6,222 nucleotides of DNA, from assembly GCA_005884465.1 (NCBI GenBank), contig VAZH01000061.1, forward strand, positions 1 to 6,222. Direction: 5' to 3'. The DNA comes from Alphaproteobacteria bacterium. Lineage in GTDB: Bacteria > Pseudomonadota > Alphaproteobacteria > Rhizobiales > Xanthobacteraceae. The notes under the pieces were generated by a model. That model worked only from the letters and a program-made list of their open reading frames with translations, ran no database searches and was not told the DNA's origin. Of the stretch, positions 4,768 to 6,222 are shown one piece after another (position 1 is the first letter of the stretch; each line of letters begins with the position of its first letter). The position numbers and the translations under genes are program-made.

Positions 4768-5664
4768 CTAGCGTGACTTCTGGGCCTCGCCAGCGGAAGG
4801 CAGCGCCCTCACGGTGACACCGGGCGGGGGCACGTCATCATCGGGCACGAAGAAATCCAGCGCCAGCGGCACCGATGGATCGACCCGGTAGCGCTCGAAG
4901 TCGCGCACGCCGCTTTCATAGAGCACCTTGTCGTCGATGCAGAACCGGCCGGTAAACTCGCGCGACGGCTTTGTGAAGATGACATAGGCGGCATCGCCCA
5001 TGATTTCCGGCGTCCGGCTGGCGCGCATCATGGCGTCGCCACCCAGCAGATTGCCGACCGCGGCGGTGGCAATCGTGGTGCGCGGCCACAGCGCGTTGAC
5101 CGCGATCCCTGAAGCGTTCAGTTCGGCCGACAGGCCGAGCACGCACATGCTCATGCCGAACTTCGCTATCGTATAGGCGGTGGAGTGCGCGAACCATTTT
5201 GCTTGCATGTCGAGCGGCGGCGACAGCATCAGGACGTGCGGATTTTCCGCCTTGTTCAGATGCGGGATGCAGTATTTCGACACCATGAAGGTGCCGCGGG
5301 TGTTGATGCCCATCATCAGGTCGAACCGCTTCATATCGGTTCCTTGCGAATTGGTCAGGCTGATGGCGCTGGCATTGTTGACGCAGATATCGATGCCGCC
5401 GAATTCCGCGACGGTTTTGTCAATCGCCGCGATCACCTGCGCCTCGTCGCGGATATCGCAAAGAATCGGCAACGCCTTGCCGCCGGCGGCGCGGATATCG
5501 TCGGCAGCGGTGTAGATGGTGCCCTTGAGTTTCGGATGCGGCTCCGCGGTTTTCGCGGCGATCGCGACATTGGCGCCGTCTCGCGCGGCGCGCAGCGCGA
5601 TTGCAAGCCCGATGCCGCGGCTGCCGCCGGACACAAACAGCGTCTTGTTTTTTAGTGATGTCAT
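4768..5664 (-). CDS. HSDL2-type short-chain dehydrogenase/reductase, without an SCP2 domain
   Basis: This is an NAD(P)-dependent oxidoreductase of 298 residues whose sequence closely follows, as I recall it, the N-terminal part of human hydroxysteroid dehydrogenase-like protein 2. The glycine motif is SGGSRGIG (12-19). AAKTAEPHPKLKGTIYTAA (36-54) is the subfamily's typical insert after strand 2, and NNASAISLTN (96-105) matches the NNAG motif. The tetrad is complete: Asn121 (INTRG), Ser148 (LSPP), Tyr164 and Lys168 (AYTIAKFGMSM). Ser lies 16 residues before Tyr instead of 13, as in HSDL2. NALWPRTTIATAA follows. The ATG at 5664 has a purine run GGGAGGGAG directly upstream. The animal protein has a C-terminal sterol-carrier (SCP2) domain; here only a short acidic, Pro-rich tail follows. 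It lies 41 bp downstream of the GGT gene and may be co-transcribed with it. The substrate, perhaps a lipid or acyl derivative, is unknown. Confidence 0.92.
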   Translation of the reverse strand: MTSLKNKTLFVSGGSRGIGLAIALRAARDGANVAIAAKTAEPHPKLKGTIYTAADDIRAAGGKALPILCDIRDEAQVIAAIDKTVAEFGGIDICVNNASAISLTNSQGTDMKRFDLMMGINTRGTFMVSKYCIPHLNKAENPHVLMLSPPLDMQAKWFAHSTAYTIAKFGMSMCVLGLSAELNASGIAVNALWPRTTIATAAVGNLLGGDAMMRASRTPEIMGDAAYVIFTKPSREFTGRFCIDDKVLYESGVRDFERYRVDPSVPLALDFFVPDDDVPPPGVTVRALPSAGEAQKSR

Positions 5665-5676
5665 CGCTCCCTCCCT

Positions 5677-5692
5677 GGCGGCGTCTGCCGCC
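5677..5692 (-). promoter_or_regulatory. GC-rich hairpin next to the HSDL2-type SDR ribosome site
   Basis: GGCGGC (5677-5682) and GCCGCC (5687-5692) form a 6-bp all-G/C stem with a 4-base loop in the 41-bp gap between the GGT stop and the SDR start. On the minus-strand RNA it ends directly before the AGGGAGGGAG ribosome-binding run (5667-5676). There is no T-run downstream in that direction. It could lower or position translation of the SDR, or act as an mRNA end block for GGT. Chance formation in GC-rich DNA is possible. Confidence 0.4.
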
Positions 5693-5705
5693 GATTGTTT
5701 TAGTA

Positions 5706-6222
5706 CTATTGCCCGGCCGCCTCGGCGCCACGGGTGCGCGGATCGGGGGCGCCGCGCAATCCCGTCGCCGTCACGGCGATTGAATTGGCTGAGGTCTGCC
5801 CCATTGGTTCAACGACGCGATGGCCTTTGGCCCTCAGCGCGGCCAGCGTGTCGTCGGCAAAACCGCGCTCGATCCGCACTTCATCCGGCAGCCATTGATG
5901 GTGCAGCCGCGGCGCCGCCACCGCCGCCGCGACGTCCATGCCATAGTCGATCACATTGACGATCACCTGCAGCACGGTGGAGATGATGCGGCTGCCGCCG
6001 GGCGATCCCGTCACCAGCACCGGCTTGCCGTCCTTCAGCACGATGGTCGGCGACATCGAGGACAGCGGCCGCTTGCCTGGACCGGGCAGGTTGGCCTCGA
6101 ATCCGACAAGGCCAAACGCATTGGAGGCGCCGGGCGCCGCGGTGAAATCGTCCAGCTCGTTGTTGAGCAGAACGCCGGTACCCTCGGCGACCAGGCCGAG
6201 GCCATAGCTGAAATTCAGCGTA
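5706..6222 (-). CDS. ggt: Gamma-glutamyltransferase, C-terminal part, runs off the right edge
   Basis: GGT hydrolyses or transfers the gamma-glutamyl group of glutathione, normally in the periplasm after self-cleavage into two subunits. The frame is open from the right edge to the TAG at 5706-5708, giving 171 residues of the small subunit. Visible signatures in order are LNFSYGLG, NNELDDF (matching the region with the substrate-binding Asp of E. coli GGT), PGPGKRPLSSMSPTIV (the Ser-Ser pair that binds the glutamyl carboxylate), and TGSPGGSRI (the Gly-Gly oxyanion hole). The tail is the usual DPRTRGAEAAG. The catalytic Thr at the start of the small subunit and the signal peptide lie beyond the window. 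The Met at 6056 is internal and not the start. This is the upstream partner of the HSDL2-type SDR; the 41-bp gap allows co-transcription. It could also be an acylase-type GGT paralogue. Confidence 0.93.
   Translation of the reverse strand, partial: TLNFSYGLGLVAEGTGVLLNNELDDFTAAPGASNAFGLVGFEANLPGPGKRPLSSMSPTIVLKDGKPVLVTGSPGGSRIISTVLQVIVNVIDYGMDVAAAVAAPRLHHQWLPDEVRIERGFADDTLAALRAKGHRVVEPMGQTSANSIAVTATGLRGAPDPRTRGAEAAGQ

Noticed and set aside
5185..5655. Plus-strand open frame of 156 codons opposite the HSDL2-type SDR
   Set aside because: It is antisense to a gene with complete SDR motifs, and its composition is typical of a shadow frame.
5706..6056. Short 116-residue gene starting at 6056
   Set aside because: The frame continues without a stop to the right edge and encodes further GGT motifs (LNFSYG, NNELDDF), so 6056 is internal.

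Overview
The window looks like chromosomal DNA from an alphaproteobacterium of the Bradyrhizobium / Rhodopseudomonas / Afipia group. It is GC-rich with strong G/C third-position bias. Three intergenic gaps carry palindromic short repeats of a kind I remember from Bradyrhizobiaceae genomes, and the protein families fit that group. The assignment rests on recall, with no search behind it.

Layout, left to right. The 3' end of a diheme cytochrome c gene (+) runs off the left edge. It converges on a four-gene minus-strand run, and a 139-bp palindromic element lies between them. Read in transcription order, right to left, that run is a DUF2239 protein, a 2-hydroxychromene-2-carboxylate isomerase-like (kappa-GST-like) protein, a short-chain dehydrogenase/reductase (SDR) with a degenerate active site, and a PanE/ApbA-type ketopantoate reductase. 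Gaps of 76, 135 and 100 bp separate these genes and two of the gaps hold repeats, so a single tight operon is not certain. A glutathione S-transferase gene (+) diverges from the DUF2239 gene across 154 bp that hold a near-consensus sigma-70 promoter with a perfect 12-bp palindrome in its spacer. The GST gene then converges, across an 11-bp perfect hairpin, on an HSDL2-type SDR (-). Only 41 bp upstream of that SDR is the C-terminal third of a gamma-glutamyltransferase (-), which runs off the right edge.

Three of the eight genes belong to glutathione-linked families (isomerase/kappa-GST-like, GST, GGT), and three more are NAD(P)-dependent oxidoreductases (two SDRs and PanE-like). A role in detoxification or catabolism of electrophilic, aromatic or acyl substrates is a reasonable inference but is not shown. 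I see no RNA genes, CRISPR arrays, transposases, phage genes or defence genes, and no gap over 300 bp. I find no clear undescribed multi-gene system. The best leads are the SDR that has lost three of four catalytic tetrad residues, and the DUF2239 gene, which pairs a ribbon-helix-helix-like segment with a palindromic operator candidate in its own promoter.
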